This document shows positions 1 through 5,184 of a DNA stretch of 8,087 bases, piece after piece. Below the pieces are notes generated by a model. The model saw nothing but the letters and a program-made list of their open reading frames with translations. It did no database searches and was not told where the DNA came from. Made by a program: the position numbers and the translations under genes. Numbering within the stretch: position 1 is the stretch's first letter; every line of letters begins with the position of its first letter. Origin of the DNA: Acidobacteriaceae bacterium (lineage in GTDB: Bacteria; Acidobacteriota; Terriglobia; Terriglobales; Acidobacteriaceae); assembly GCA_030044455.1 (NCBI GenBank), contig JASHVU010000407.1, forward strand, positions 1 through 8,087, read 5' to 3'.

Positions 1-1842
1 ATGTACGTGCCCCTCGCGCCTTCGGACTTCGACCTCAACCGTGACATGGGCAACTTCAACTACAAGTCGATTGCGCGGCTCAAGCCGGGCGTGACCCTTG
101 CCCAGGCCAACGCGGAGCTTGAGGGATTGCAACAGGCTTACTCGCTCTCAGCACATCTGCCGCTTCATTTCGGAATGGCGCTTACCCCACTGGCCAAAGA
201 TGTCACCGCAAATATCAGCGGAGCGTTATGGATGCTGTTTACAGCGGTGGGCTGCGTACTCCTGATTGCCTGCGTGAACCTGGCGAATCTGCAACTGGCT
301 CGCGCCGCCAACGCAGAGCGTGAGACGGCAGTGCGGGCCGCGTTAGGAGCCAGCCGGGCGCGACTGTTCCGCTTTCGGTTCACTGAAAGCCTGGTGCTGG
401 CGGCGATGGGCGGTGCAACCGGAGCGGCGCTGGCTCAAGGCGGCGTGCGGCTGCTGATTGCCATGGCACCCAAAACCATTCCCCGGCTTGATGAAGTCCA
501 CGTCAGCCTGCCTGTACTGTGTTTCGCCGCGGCCATATCGATTGCGTCGGCGCTTGTATTTGGCACCTTACCGGCATTGCGCTCGCTGCGAGTGTCCCCG
601 CAATCTGCGCTGCAAGCCAATTCAACACGCATGGCCAACACCCGCGAAGGCCGGCGCACGCGCGGTTTGCTGGTGGCCGGCCAGGTAGCGTGCACTCTCA
701 CGCTCCTGGTGGTTACAGCGCTGGTGCTGCGCAGCTTCTCGCGCCTCTTGCGCCAGGATCGCGGCTTCTCGACAAGCCACGTCACGGTCGCCCAGGTTGA
801 TTTGTTTTCGCCACAGTATGGCGACTTCGAATCCCCCTCCACATTTAAGGCAAACAAGCTGGCCTTTGCCGACCGCGTACTCACCGCGCTCAGGCAACTG
901 CCCGGCGTGCAGTCGGCAAGCATAACCAGCGCCGCGCCGCTCACCGGCGAAACCTGGGTCGACACGCTGCAGCGTCCCGATCACCCAGTGCCTCCTGCCG
1001 AGCAACCCGCCATCAACGTGCGATGGATCGATCAGGACTATTTGCGCACCATGCAAATTCCGCTGGTTGCGGGCCGCAACTTTACCGCCGCCGATCGCGC
1101 CAACCCAATGGTCGCGCTCATCTCAGAACAGACCGCGCGCGAGGGCTTTTCCGGCGAAAATCCGGTGGGCAAAGAGATCGGCGACATTGTGCCGGATGCG
1201 CCGACGGGTGTGCGCATCGTTGGCATTGTGGCCGATGCCCGCGTCAACGGCCTGCGCGATCAGGCTGCCATGGTCTACATCCCGTACTGGGCCTTTACGC
1301 CCTGGACTCTCTCGTTCCTGGTGCGCAGCCCACAGCCGGCTGATGCGATGATTCCAGAAATTCGGCGCGCGATTTGGCAAACCGATTCAAAGGTGGCGAT
1401 ACCGGCAATCAAATCGCTCGACGAACAGCTCAGTGAGTCGGTTTCCTCCGAGCGCTTTCAGGCGATTGTGCTCACCAGCTTCGGCGCCGTTGCGCTGCTG
1501 CTGGCTGCGCTGGGCGTCTACGGCGTGCTTGCCTATTCCGTCTCGCTGCGTCGGCAGGAATTCGGAATTCGTATCGCGCTGGGCTCGGGCAAAGGCGTGC
1601 TGGTGCAGTTGGTCCTGCGTCAGGCCGCTGTACCCGTTCTGCTCGGAACTGTTGCAGGCCTGCTGATGACGCTGGTGGTTCTGCGCTGGGTGCGCAGTTT
1701 GCTTTATCAGACTCCAATTGCCGACCCGGCTGCAATTCTGGGCAGTGTTGCACTGCTTCTCATTGCGGCTACGGTGGCAGCAATCGTCCCGGCGCGAGCA
1801 GCAGCATCGATTGATCCAATGCGCGCATTAAGGATTGATTAG
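1..1842 (+). CDS. ADOP-type ABC transporter permease (FtsX/MacB family), 5' end missing
   Basis: This is the C-terminal 613 codons of an inner-membrane permease with two FtsX units. The opening ATG is probably an internal Met, because the complete relative in this window has about 230 more N-terminal residues, including the first membrane helix. Visible parts, in window numbering: end of the first periplasmic MacB-like domain (1-70); first FtsX unit with helices near 74-98, 128-155 and 170-193, and the cytoplasmic motif ERETAVRAALGASRARL at 106-122; a helix at 222-243 opening the second unit; second periplasmic domain (about 250-480); last three helices near 487-511, 541-562 and 577-597. RRQEFGIRIALGSGKGVL (518-533) repeats the first motif. 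The ending IVPARAAASIDPMRALRID is typical of the family. ADOPs are presumed to work with a separate ATPase in export or envelope mechanotransmission; the substrate is unknown. Stop is TAG. Confidence 0.93.
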   Translation: MYVPLAPSDFDLNRDMGNFNYKSIARLKPGVTLAQANAELEGLQQAYSLSAHLPLHFGMALTPLAKDVTANISGALWMLFTAVGCVLLIACVNLANLQLARAANAERETAVRAALGASRARLFRFRFTESLVLAAMGGATGAALAQGGVRLLIAMAPKTIPRLDEVHVSLPVLCFAAAISIASALVFGTLPALRSLRVSPQSALQANSTRMANTREGRRTRGLLVAGQVACTLTLLVVTALVLRSFSRLLRQDRGFSTSHVTVAQVDLFSPQYGDFESPSTFKANKLAFADRVLTALRQLPGVQSASITSAAPLTGETWVDTLQRPDHPVPPAEQPAINVRWIDQDYLRTMQIPLVAGRNFTAADRANPMVALISEQTAREGFSGENPVGKEIGDIVPDAPTGVRIVGIVADARVNGLRDQAAMVYIPYWAFTPWTLSFLVRSPQPADAMIPEIRRAIWQTDSKVAIPAIKSLDEQLSESVSSERFQAIVLTSFGAVALLLAALGVYGVLAYSVSLRRQEFGIRIALGSGKGVLVQLVLRQAAVPVLLGTVAGLLMTLVVLRWVRSLLYQTPIADPAAILGSVALLLIAATVAAIVPARAAASIDPMRALRID

Positions 1843-1896
1843 CACTCAAACCGTCACCCCGATCCTGTCGTTGTGCTCGGCCGTCTTCGCTTCTCT

Positions 1897-2127
1897 TCAG
1901 GCGCCGTTTGTCTTTGTATGCGGTGCGGAATGGTGGCTCTCATGAAAAGCCCGCCTGCGCGCGTTTGCCTTCCGATAGACCCCGAAAGCCGCAAATGCAC
2001 TCACGTACATGCGCTCCAAGCAGGCAGCGCACCGGACCGGGTACGAAAACATTAAAAGGCGCGCAAGATCCGTATGGCGAAGCCGCGATAGACGAAGTCT
2101 CTCCGACCCGCAAAGTGAGCATTTCAT
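1897..2127 (-). CDS. Small four-cysteine zinc-ribbon protein
   Basis: A 76-residue protein. It begins MKCSLCGSERLR and carries CxxC pairs at Cys3/Cys6 and Cys33/Cys36, separated by a basic stretch (SRLRHTDLARLLMFSYPVR), which is the layout of a zinc ribbon. The ATG at 2125-2127 is preceded by an AAGGAG Shine-Dalgarno with a 9-nt spacer. This is why it is preferred over the upstream in-frame start at 2202, which would add 25 non-conserved-looking residues before the first Cys. After the second CxxC come a YVS segment and a basic tail rich in Arg and His. Short acidobacterial proteins of this general pattern exist to my recollection, but no function is assigned; nucleic-acid or metal binding is inference. 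It lies 191 bp downstream of merR in the same direction and converges on the ADOP gene across a 54-bp gap with no clear terminator. Confidence 0.72.
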   Translation of the reverse strand: MKCSLCGSERLRLSRLRHTDLARLLMFSYPVRCAACLERMYVSAFAAFGVYRKANARRRAFHESHHSAPHTKTNGA

Positions 2128-2136
2128 GCCCTCGAA

Positions 2137-2142
2137 CTCCTT
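2137..2142 (-). promoter_or_regulatory. Ribosome binding site of the zinc-ribbon gene
   Basis: AAGGAG read on the minus strand, 9 nt before the ATG at 2127. It decides the start of the zinc-ribbon gene, since the longer in-frame alternative would bury it in coding sequence. Confidence 0.7.
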
Positions 2143-2264
2143 AAAGGCAACCAAAATCAACGCCGGGGCAAGTGAAGAAATCAGGGAAGGTGTGCGAATC
2201 AACTCACAACGAACCGCTGCCCTAAGCTAGCACACTTAAGGTTTTCCCGGCAGCAAGTGCCCGT

Positions 2265-2302
2265 GAATGCTCTGTGAAGCATTCTTTACGGTGGTTCGCC
2301 GT
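2265..2302. repeat. Two small adjacent hairpins downstream of merR
   Basis: GAATGCT and AGCATTC (2265-2271 and 2278-2284) form a perfect 7-bp stem with a 6-nt loop. ACGGTG and CGCCGT (2288-2293 and 2297-2302) form a 6-bp stem including one G-T pair. They sit just past the merR stop. Neither is followed by a T-run in the merR direction, so a factor-independent terminator is not supported. They may stabilise the 3' end of the transcript or be chance. The rest of the 191-bp gap before the zinc-ribbon gene holds nothing else I recognise. Confidence 0.3.
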
Positions 2303-2318
2303 TGAAGAGTTGAGCCGC

Positions 2319-2822
2319 CTATGAAGGAAACAGTGAGCCCGTCGAACCGGGGATGGCGGACATGCGGGAACGCCGCCGAGGCAGCTGCGGATCGGGCGAA
2401 GCCAGCAGGCCGGCAATCTCACGCAGCTCCGAGCGCGCCTGGCCGATCATCGCGGCCAGTTTGTCGCGCCGCTCGGCTCGATCGGCAGGTAAACGCAAGG
2501 CAGATTGCGGATTGCGGCGCGGAGCCGCTTGATCGAGCACCTGGCGGGCGCCCGGAATCGTGTATCCTTCCTCATGGACCAGGCGCTTGATATCAAGCAC
2601 CATCTCAACGTCGCGGCGACGGTATAGGCGCTGGCCGGTTCCGCTCTTGTTGGGCTTGAGCTGCGGGAATTGCGACTCCCAGAATCGAAGTACGTAGGTT
2701 TCAAGCCCGCAGATGCGTGCCACATCCCCGATCTTAAAGTACAGGCGGTCAGGGATCGCGGGGGACTCGGCGGGGGAAGCGGCGCGTTTCCGCAACGGTT
2801 GGGTTGACATAGAATTCTGCAT
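2319..2822 (-). CDS. MerR-family transcriptional regulator
   Basis: A 167-residue DNA-binding protein from the ATG at 2822. After a basic N-terminal tail, residues about 28-97 form a MerR winged helix-turn-helix: YFKIGDVARICGLETYVLRFWES, then the wing with GQRLYRRRDVEMVLDIKRLVHEEGYTIPGARQVL. A charged helix (DRAERRDKLAAMIGQARSELREIAGLLA) follows, probably the dimerising coiled coil. The C-terminal tail is short and has no Cys-rich metal site or large ligand domain, so an effector cannot be inferred. Other starts are GTG at 2849 or 2846 (GGAG nearby) and ATG at 2810. I prefer 2822 because a good promoter ends so close to the GTGs that their leader would be only a few bases; an AGG lies 11 nt before the ATG. 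Stop is TAG. Confidence 0.85.
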   Translation of the reverse strand: MQNSMSTQPLRKRAASPAESPAIPDRLYFKIGDVARICGLETYVLRFWESQFPQLKPNKSGTGQRLYRRRDVEMVLDIKRLVHEEGYTIPGARQVLDQAAPRRNPQSALRLPADRAERRDKLAAMIGQARSELREIAGLLASPDPQLPRRRSRMSAIPGSTGSLFPS

Positions 2823-2861
2823 AAGCGGATGCACCTGAAATGCCACCACGCTCTCCGTGCG

Positions 2862-2891
2862 AGTATAGAAAGGCGGATCGAGCTATAACAA
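2862..2891 (-). promoter_or_regulatory. Candidate sigma-70-type promoter of merR
   Basis: Read on the minus strand, TTGTTA (2886-2891) and TATACT (2862-2867) are separated by 18 bp. Transcription would begin near 2855. The predicted start argues against the GTG starts at 2849 and 2846. Confidence 0.5.
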
Positions 2892-2963
2892 TGGCTCAAT
2901 GGGGGGATGAACCATAGTAATCACTCTTCGGGTACGCGCTTTAACAAATCGTGGGACAACGCG

Positions 2964-2999
2964 GGCTTCCCGGGTCCGGTTTTTCTGACCCGGGAAGCC
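2964..2999. repeat. Perfect 13-bp inverted repeat (hairpin) between merR and msrA
   Basis: GGCTTCCCGGGTC (2964-2976) is an exact reverse complement of GACCCGGGAAGCC (2987-2999), with a 10-nt loop containing five T. It lies 46 bp before the msrA ATG. There is no T-run after either arm, so it does not look like a standard terminator in either direction. It may be a 5'-leader structure of msrA, a protein-binding palindrome (the inner CCCGGG arms are themselves self-complementary), or a dispersed short repeat. Confidence 0.75.
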
Positions 3000-3045
3000 T
3001 CGCAACTCCTGATACCAAATCCTCCGAAAGGGCATCAATACACTC

Positions 3046-3525
3046 ATGAGCACTGAAAAAGCGACATTTGCAGCCGGTTGCTTCTGGGGCGTTGAAGCCG
3101 CGTTTGCGGCCATTCCAGGTGTGACGGCAACTGCCGTTGGTTACGAGGGCGGTTCTCTCCTCCGTCCCACCTACAAGGACGTTTGCACCGACCAGACCGG
3201 CCACGCTGAAGTAGTTGAAATCGACTTTGACCCCGTAAAAGTCAGTTACCAGCAACTGCTCGACACGTTCTTCAAGCTCCATGACCCCACGACATTGAAC
3301 CGCCAGGGTCCCGACTGGGGCACGCAGTATCGCTCGGCTATCTTCTTCCACTCACCGGAGCAGGAGCAGCAAGCCTTGGCAAAAATCGATCAATTGACTG
3401 CGGCCGGCGCGTACAAGCCCAGGCGGATCGTTACCAGGGTCGAGCCGGCGCAAAGCTTCTGGCGCGCCGAGGAATACCACCAGCGCTACCTCGAGAAGCG
3501 CGGCATGGCAAGCTGCCATATTTAG
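3046..3525 (+). CDS. msrA: Peptide-methionine (S)-S-oxide reductase MsrA
   Basis: A 159-residue cytoplasmic repair enzyme (no signal peptide) that reduces the S-epimer of methionine sulfoxide in proteins and free methionine, normally recycled by thioredoxin. Family landmarks are all present: GCFWG with catalytic Cys12; VGYEGG (31-36) and [17 protein letters not shown] (41-57) supplying Tyr43 and Glu55; [22 protein letters not shown] (79-100) supplying Asp90 and Tyr95; and a C-terminal Cys157 (GMASCHI) likely to be the resolving cysteine. Length fits a compact MsrA domain, with no fused MsrB domain and no msrB beside it. The ribosome binding site is weak: GGG 13 nt before the ATG. The gene is divergent from merR and converges on the next gene with 11 bp between stops. 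Oxidative-stress induction is likely from family knowledge but no operator is proven. Confidence 0.96.
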   Translation: MSTEKATFAAGCFWGVEAAFAAIPGVTATAVGYEGGSLLRPTYKDVCTDQTGHAEVVEIDFDPVKVSYQQLLDTFFKLHDPTTLNRQGPDWGTQYRSAIFFHSPEQEQQALAKIDQLTAAGAYKPRRIVTRVEPAQSFWRAEEYHQRYLEKRGMASCHI

Positions 3526-3550
3526 GCACGGGGCCCTTAGCGCTTCTCGA
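3491..3550. terminator. Inverted repeat across convergent gene ends, possible bidirectional terminator
   Basis: TCGAGAAGCGC (3491-3501) is the exact reverse complement of GCGCTTCTCGA (3540-3550), 38 nt apart. Inside lies ATGGCA-AGC-TGCCAT (3505-3519), a 6-bp stem followed by ATTTAG on +. The outer arms are coding in both genes (each spells Glu-Lys-Arg near the C-terminus), and both stops fall in the loop. A role in ending both transcripts is inference; U-runs are poor. Confidence 0.4.
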
Positions 3551-3881
3551 ACTTCTGGTTATACGAAGGCTCGCCATTGGCCGGATGCCAAATGAAGGAG
3601 TGAAGAAACCTGCGGCTCATGTGCAGATTCATTCGCTCGACGTAAGCCTTGAGCCCATCGCGATAGCTCTGAAATGCGATCTTAAGCTCACCGTCCGGGT
3701 CGAACTCAACGCAACGAGGAGCAGCGTTCCACCATCCGTGCCGCTCTCGAAGAACGAAGATCTCCTTTCCGTTCAAAAACTCCGTCTCCAGCGATAGTTC
3801 GTAGAACTCTGCCGGTTCCGGACTTTTGTTTGGTTTGTCGGTATTGAAAAGTACATCCTGCATAATCTCACTCATTCGCAT
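3537..3881 (-). CDS. Hypothetical protein, 114 residues
   Basis: I do not recognise this family. The product is soluble-looking, with no signal peptide or membrane helix. After a polar N-terminus, the segment EFYELSLETEFLNGKEIFVLRERHGWW (25-51) looks like paired beta strands. Then come APRCVEFDPDGELKIAFQSY (54-73), a helix GLKAYVERMNLHMSRRFLHSFIW (76-98) and a polar tail. The sequence is rich in aromatics, with one Cys (57) and three Trp. Coding is supported by the balanced composition and a reading frame open over the full length. An in-frame TGA directly precedes the ATG at 3881, so the start must be this one or Met3 (3875) or Met7 (3863); none has a strong Shine-Dalgarno. It converges on msrA with 11 bp between stops. 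It follows tetR in the same direction but across 335 bp, so co-transcription is uncertain. Confidence 0.62.
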   Translation of the reverse strand: MRMSEIMQDVLFNTDKPNKSPEPAEFYELSLETEFLNGKEIFVLRERHGWWNAAPRCVEFDPDGELKIAFQSYRDGLKAYVERMNLHMSRRFLHSFIWHPANGEPSYNQKFEKR

Positions 3882-4216
3882 TCAATGCGCGGATCATCCC
3901 CACGCGCCTGTCATCTCCTTATGAGTCGATTCGATCTGTTCGGGGGCCCATTCATCGGCAAGCTTCGCGATATGCCACATATCCCGCGAGCTTTTCCGCA
4001 GCTTCCGGCCGAGAAGTTAATGCGGACTCCGTCGCCGGCATGTGGTATGTCCGCAGTTCTTCAAGCCGCACGACATCGCGCAGTTCCCGTTTCCACCCGG
4101 GAGCCCGTGTGCGGTCCTCTTTGTTTGGGATTTCGATGCGCTTCAGGGAATGGAGAGAACTCTTGCGCAACAATCCAACGATCTATTTCGAGGGGAATCT
4201 GTGTTTCGCACTTCTG
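3882..4216. other. 335-bp stretch without a convincing gene, possible decayed coding remnant
   Basis: Between the hypothetical gene and the tetR stop no frame gives a complete, well-started gene. On the minus strand the reading directly after the tetR stop, in its frame, stays open for about 50 codons (QKCETQIPLEIDRWIVAQEF and onward) but has no good start. A second minus frame is open at 3952-4173 with only a TTG start. The third ends near 3896 with a protein-like tail (KLADEWAPEQIESTHKEMTG). This switching between frames could mark a frameshifted remnant, but the first frame's third codon positions are not GC-rich as in the neighbours. The plus-strand frames here mostly continue antisense to tetR and look like shadows. 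An imperfect hairpin lies at 3961-3992. Confidence 0.35.
3961..3992. repeat. Imperfect inverted repeat with GATATG/CATATC core
   Basis: GATATG (3969-3974) and CATATC (3978-3983) pair perfectly around CCA. With a two-base bulge (3984-3985) and a one-base bulge opposite, the flanks AGCTTCGC and GCGAGCT extend the stem to about 13 bp. On the plus strand it is followed by TTTT, on the minus strand it is not. It lies about 80 bp upstream of the hypothetical gene. Confidence 0.4.
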
Positions 4217-4948
4217 TTACATCGACAAAACCTCGCTACGCAAACTTCCGGGAAAAGGCAACTCCTCCAACACACGCGCAGCCGCCTGCGCACCCTTTTC
4301 CGGATCGACAAACAGGGCCGTCGCCCAAAACTTCACAATCCCGCTCCGCTGTTCCTCAAGGCCCTGGCGGCAGAGCGGGTCTGTCTCCAGTGCAATCTTG
4401 AAAATCGGAGCCGTGAGAAAGTAATTCGCATTTGCGCCGAGCATTGCCCCCAGCGCGCGTACCCAGTCAACTTCTCGCAGCTCGCCGGCTTCTATTCCTT
4501 CCTCGATGGTTTTTCCGAACTTCGCGATCGTCGGCCGCAGAACTCCTGCCTCCAGTGCGGCGAGGATTTCCTCGGTTCGATCCGAACGCAAAAGCATCTC
4601 CTGCTGCATCAGGCTCATGGCCTCAGGGTTCGTGGCAAAGCGGTCGAAGTGCAGCACCACCGCACGCAGCATCCGCTCTCCCGCGCTTCCCGCGGATGAA
4701 AGCCCTTCGTCGGCGCGCTCGGCGATCTGCTGAACGGCGCCGAGCACCACTGCCTTGTATAACCCCATCTTGTTCTTAAAGTGGTAATACAGCAGTGACG
4801 CGTTCACATCTGCCGCTTCAGTAATAGCCGCTGTGCTGGCCCCATCGAAACCGTGGCGGCGAAACTCAAGGCTGGCAGCGTGCAGAATCAGCGCTCTCGT
4901 ATGCTCAGCCTGATCCTGGCGCTTCGGTTTTGCTGTATCCACTTTCAT
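4217..4948 (-). CDS. TetR-family transcriptional regulator
   Basis: A 243-residue one-component regulator. Residues about 14-64 form the N-terminal helix-turn-helix: HTRALILHAASLEFRRHGFDGASTAAITEAADVNASLLYYHFKNKMGLYKAVV, with the recognition helix near 48-58 and the family-typical YYHFKNK. The remainder (65-243) is all-helical and should bind ligand and dimerise. GANANYFLTAPIFKI (171-185) may line that pocket, but the ligand cannot be told. The in-frame TTG at 4963 is rejected because the predicted transcript would begin only a few bases before it; the ATG at 4948 leaves a leader of about 20 nt, with only a weak GAG upstream. The gene lies 236 bp downstream of the leftward ADOP permease with its own promoter. 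A palindrome over the -10 region suggests autorepression; control of the permease is possible but unproven. Confidence 0.92.
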   Translation of the reverse strand: MKVDTAKPKRQDQAEHTRALILHAASLEFRRHGFDGASTAAITEAADVNASLLYYHFKNKMGLYKAVVLGAVQQIAERADEGLSSAGSAGERMLRAVVLHFDRFATNPEAMSLMQQEMLLRSDRTEEILAALEAGVLRPTIAKFGKTIEEGIEAGELREVDWVRALGAMLGANANYFLTAPIFKIALETDPLCRQGLEEQRSGIVKFWATALFVDPEKGAQAAARVLEELPFPGSLRSEVLSM

Positions 4949-4961
4949 TGATAGAATGCTC

Positions 4962-4977
4962 AATCAATAATTTGATT
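4962..4977. promoter_or_regulatory. Candidate TetR operator overlapping the tetR promoter
   Basis: AATCAA-TAAT-TTGATT is a palindrome with 6-bp arms and a 4-bp centre. It touches the -10 box and covers the predicted transcription start of tetR, the usual place for an autorepressor site. Binding by this TetR protein is inference. Confidence 0.5.
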
Positions 4978-5003
4978 AGACCCCGATAGGAAACCGGTTG
5001 CAA
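4975..5003 (-). promoter_or_regulatory. Sigma-70-type promoter of tetR
   Basis: On the minus strand TTGCAA (4998-5003) and TCTAAT (4975-4980) are separated by exactly 17 bp. Each is close to consensus (TTGACA, TATAAT). Transcription would start near 4968, inside the palindrome and about 20 nt before the ATG. Confidence 0.6.
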
Positions 5004-5129
5004 GCCTAAAATTGACCCCTTTTGCTTGGGACGGGCGAGCGTGCAGGGGGCTTCCTTTATCTGCAACAAAAACAAATATTTGCAAAGTGGAAACGTTCTG
5101 CAACCGTATCGCATAATGGTATAGAAAAT

Positions 5130-5147
5130 CGATTGATTAACGATTGA
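5130..5147. repeat. Direct repeat CGATTGA-TTAA-CGATTGA
   Basis: Two 7-bp copies (5130-5136 and 5141-5147) start 11 bp apart, about one helical turn. The complement TCAATCG shares TCAATC with the + strand at the tetR palindrome (TCAATCA at 4960-4966). It lies between the ADOP stop and tetR, about 150 bp upstream of the tetR promoter. Confidence 0.45.
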
Positions 5148-5184
5148 AAGCGACGCTGGGAATTTAGGCTATCGCGGTGCCCGC

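Noticed and set aside
1843..2318. tRNA or other structured RNA gene between the left ADOP gene and merR
   Set aside because: No cloverleaf arms, CCA end or T-loop-like sequence was found; the zinc-ribbon frame explains the middle of this interval.
2319..2849. GTG start at 2849 for the MerR gene
   Set aside because: The TTGTTA/TATACT promoter predicts a transcript starting near 2855, which leaves almost no leader. ATG at 2822 fits better, though this is not certain.
2977..2986. T-rich loop of the 13-bp hairpin taken as a terminator signal
   Set aside because: A factor-independent terminator needs the T-run after the 3' arm, not in the loop. Neither strand has one.
2941..3351. 136-codon minus-strand frame antisense to msrA
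   Set aside because: It overlaps the active-site coding region of msrA and includes the intergenic hairpin; no recognisable domain.
3885..4699. Long plus-strand open frames (3885-4424, 4040-4699 and 4042-4401)
   Set aside because: Most of their length is antisense to the clear TetR gene. The translations are Arg/Ser/Pro-rich without domain features, as expected from shadows in GC-rich DNA.
4217..4963. TTG start at 4963 for the TetR gene
   Set aside because: It would lie inside the operator palindrome, about five bases after the predicted transcription start. The ATG at 4948 leaves a reasonable leader.
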